Shown here one piece after another: positions 61,824 to 64,000 of a stretch of DNA of 64,000 nucleotides. How positions within the stretch are numbered: position 1 is the first letter of the stretch; every line of letters begins with the position of its first letter. The position numbers and the translations under genes were made by a program. This stretch comes from Ferribacterium limneticum (GTDB lineage Bacteria > Pseudomonadota > Gammaproteobacteria > Burkholderiales > Rhodocyclaceae), in the NCBI RefSeq assembly GCF_020510585.1, contig NZ_CP075190.1, forward strand, positions 992,501 through 1,056,500. Direction: 5' to 3'. The notes beneath the pieces are model-generated. The model was not told where the DNA came from, did not search any database, and was given only the letters and a program-made list of their open reading frames with translations.

Positions 61824-64000
61824 GTGAACGGAACTGTACATACCAGGTTCAAGAAACGCGCCGCCGCGCTTGCTGTCGCTTCTTGTCTTTCAATTTCCCC
61901 GTGGATTGCAGAGGCTGCCGGCCTGGGCAAACTCACGGTGTTGTCGGGTATTGGGCAGCCCTTGCGGGCCGAGCTCGATATCGGCGCGACAAGGGACGAA
62001 CTGGGCGGGATGACCGCTCGTCTCGCGCCTCAGGATGCCTTCAAACAGGCTGGTGTCGATTTCGCCTCTGTTTTGATGGACCTCCGGTTCACCGTCGAGA
62101 AGCGCCCCAATGGGCAGTCGGTGGTCAAGGTGAGTTCGTTCAAGCCGATCAACGAACCCTTCCTGGATTTTCTGGTTGAGCTGAACTGGCCGGCCGGCCG
62201 CCTGGTTCGCGAATACACCTTCCTCCTGGATCCACCGGAAATGATGGCTTCCCAGTCGTCGCGCCCGGTTGCCGAGGCGCGGGTCGTGGAGACGGTGCGC
62301 GGAGGCGGTTACGCTGGTGAGTCAAGGTCGGTACCAGTCAAGGCTGCGCCTGCACCCCGTCCTGCTCCGGCTCCCAAGCTTGCGGCCGAGCCCAAGCAGA
62401 AACCGGAGAGTGCCGGGGCTCATGTTGTGAAGCAGGGCGAAACGCTGCGCAAGATTGCTGCCGAAAACAAGTATGAGGGGGTTTCCCTCGAGCAGATGCT
62501 GATTGGTTTGTTCCAGCGCAATCCGGATGCCTTCGTAGCCCAGAATGTCAATCGCCTTAAAGCTGGCGCCATTCTGAATATTCCCGAACAGTCTGCGGTC
62601 GAGTCGGTCTCGCCGGCCGAAGCAAGAAAAGTCTATGTCGCCCAGGCGCGTGACTGGAATGACTATCGGCAAAAGCTGGCCGCTTCCACGGCCAGGACGC
62701 CAACTGCGGACGGTGCGTCAACCCAGACCAGCGCCGGAAAAATCACGGCCAAGGTAGAAGAGAAAGCCGCGCCGGCCGAGCAGTCCAAGGATCAGGTCAA
62801 GGTGGCACGCACCGATCCGGCAGCCAAGGGTGTTGCTGCCGGCAAGGCGGCCGAGACGGCTGATCAGTTAGCCAAGGACAAGGCGCTCAAGGAAGCGCAG
62901 GATCGCCTGCAGACACTGGAAAAGAACGTCAATGAGTTGCAAAAGCTTCTGGAGATGAAGAACCAGAAGCTGGCTGAACTGCAGCAACCGCCTGCCAAGA
63001 AGGAAGAGCCCAAGGCGGTTGAGGCGGTGAAGCCTGTCGAGGTAGCCAAGCCGGTCGAGCCGAAGGTGGTGGAGGCTCCCAAGCCGGTAGAGCCGCCGAA
63101 GGCCCCCGAGGTTGCCAAGCCCGTTGAGGAAGCAAAGCCGGTCGAACCACCAAAACCCGTCGAAGCTCCGAAGCCGGAGGCGCCGAAGGTGGCGGCTCCT
63201 GTGCCGACGCCTGAGCCGGAACCCGAACCCGAGCCGAGCTTCGTAGACTCCTTGCTCGAAGACCCGCTTCCCCTGGTTGGCGGCGGCGGAGTTCTTGCCC
63301 TGCTGGCCGGCTACTTCCTGTACAACCGTCGGCGTACCCGGAGCGCGTCTGTTGAAACGACGGCGCTGCCGATGCCGTCCAGCCTTGGTCCCAATTCCGT
63401 ATTCCGCATGACGGGTGGCCAGAGCATTGATACGGGCAATACCCCGCCGCAGACTGGCGAGTTCAGCCAGACCGGTCCGGGCACGATCGATACCGATGAG
63501 GTTGATCCGGTTGCCGAGGCTGATGTGTACATGGCCTATGGCCGTGATACCCAGGCTGAGGAAATCCTTCTTGAAGCATTGCAGAAGGATCCGCAACGCA
63601 CCGCCATCCACGCCAAGCTGCTGGAAATTTACGCCAACCGTCACAGCGTGAAGCAGTTTGAAACGCTGGCTGGCGAGTTGTATGCCCAGACAGCCGGTGT
63701 TGGCCCGGATTGGGCAAAAGTTGCGCTACTTGGCTTGGGCCTCGATCCGAACAATCCGCTATATTCAGCCTCGCATGCTCAGTCTGCACCGGAGATGTCG
63801 GCTGAGCCGGAAGCGCCGATGGCCGACGCTTCTGTTGATATTCCTGCCGATCTACCCTCGACGATGCCAGAGTCGCTGGCGACTTTCCCTGAGCCGGAGC
63901 TTGAGCCCGAAGCAGAGGCTGTCCCTGCGGCGCTCGATCTGTCGGATGATTTCGAGCATGACACCTTGGTTCTCCCGAAAGAGCCGGAGCCGCAGGCCGA
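61824..64000 (+). CDS. fimV: FimV-family pilus-assembly/motility protein, N-terminal part (3' end outside window)
   Basis: A large inner-membrane protein with a periplasmic N-terminus that is needed for type IV pili and twitching in other bacteria. GTG 61824 opens a signal peptide, then the FimV N-terminal domain (GLGKLTVLSGIGQPLRAELD), a LysM peptidoglycan-binding domain (about residues 195-255, VVKQGETLRKIAAE), a coiled coil (about 345-395), a long Pro/Glu/Val/Lys-rich stretch of PKPVE-type units, one membrane helix (VGGGGVLALLAGYFLY, about 490), and an acidic cytoplasmic part that is still open at the right edge. At least 725 residues. Confidence 0.93.
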   Translation, partial: MNGTVHTRFKKRAAALAVASCLSISPWIAEAAGLGKLTVLSGIGQPLRAELDIGATRDELGGMTARLAPQDAFKQAGVDFASVLMDLRFTVEKRPNGQSVVKVSSFKPINEPFLDFLVELNWPAGRLVREYTFLLDPPEMMASQSSRPVAEARVVETVRGGGYAGESRSVPVKAAPAPRPAPAPKLAAEPKQKPESAGAHVVKQGETLRKIAAENKYEGVSLEQMLIGLFQRNPDAFVAQNVNRLKAGAILNIPEQSAVESVSPAEARKVYVAQARDWNDYRQKLAASTARTPTADGASTQTSAGKITAKVEEKAAPAEQSKDQVKVARTDPAAKGVAAGKAAETADQLAKDKALKEAQDRLQTLEKNVNELQKLLEMKNQKLAELQQPPAKKEEPKAVEAVKPVEVAKPVEPKVVEAPKPVEPPKAPEVAKPVEEAKPVEPPKPVEAPKPEAPKVAAPVPTPEPEPEPEPSFVDSLLEDPLPLVGGGGVLALLAGYFLYNRRRTRSASVETTALPMPSSLGPNSVFRMTGGQSIDTGNTPPQTGEFSQTGPGTIDTDEVDPVAEADVYMAYGRDTQAEEILLEALQKDPQRTAIHAKLLEIYANRHSVKQFETLAGELYAQTAGVGPDWAKVALLGLGLDPNNPLYSASHAQSAPEMSAEPEAPMADASVDIPADLPSTMPESLATFPEPELEPEAEAVPAALDLSDDFEHDTLVLPKEPEPQA

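Noticed and set aside
61886..61912. A partial resemblance to the dispersed element in the fimV signal region
   Set aside because: Only short pieces match and a large deletion must be assumed.
1..64000. CRISPR arrays, insertion sequences, prophage genes, rRNA genes
   Set aside because: No regularly spaced repeats, transposase or phage proteins, and no rRNA sequence were seen on either strand.

Overview
The window is chromosomal DNA of a betaproteobacterium, most likely a Rhodocyclales member of the Dechloromonas/Azonexus kind. This is judged from the GC-rich coding style, the gene orders dnaX-ybaB-recR, petABC-sspAB and leuC-(small lipoprotein)-leuD-leuB-asd-fimV, and the protein sequences. 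No insertion sequence, prophage, CRISPR array or rRNA operon was seen. Two tRNA genes are present (Arg-CCT on the minus strand and Ser-TGA on the plus strand).

Layout. 1-5.8 kb: end of dnaX, ybaB, recR, the cytochrome bc1 operon petABC and sspAB. 5.8-34.3 kb: a large nitrogen-assimilation island. It holds nitrate reductase nasA, ybiB, nitrite reductase nirBD, the nitrite channel nirC, two PP2C-phosphatase/protein-kinase fusions, a Tat-type nitroreductase-like protein, the nitrate importer narK, a periplasmic protein with two NarX-like P-box segments, a LivK-type binding protein, an MFS pump, a CbiX-type chelatase (siroheme for NirB), the antiterminator nasT, the nitrate ABC transporter nrtABD and a NarX/NarL two-component pair. 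34.3-54.2 kb: housekeeping and signalling genes (uup, two HDOD proteins, two metallo-beta-lactamase-fold hydrolases, alkA-like, accA, tilS, dapA, bamC, rlmD, queD, a radical SAM protein, patatin and others). 54.2-64 kb: aroC, an MFS protein, leuCDB, asd and the start of fimV.

How it works together. Four operons of the nitrogen island (nasA, nirB, narK, nrtA) each carry a sigma-54 promoter with exact GG-N10-GC spacing, and nrtA also has a perfect NtrC-type site. The leaders of nirB, narK and nrtA contain hexaloop hairpins of the kind bound by ANTAR proteins, and nasT encodes such a protein. The nrtA leader also has a textbook intrinsic terminator. The picture is two-layer control: NtrC/sigma-54 for nitrogen limitation, NasT for nitrate or nitrite. 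The nasA transcript appears to have a leader too short for the second layer.

The most unusual structure is a dispersed element of about 34 bp (core GGTCAACCGGAAA followed by GC, A-run and TGAAA). It occurs at least eleven times, on both strands, mostly between genes and mostly inside the nitrogen island. One copy is read as the N-terminus of NrtB, one as the C-terminus of an MFS protein, and one overlaps the narK start. A twelfth close match lies inside uup.
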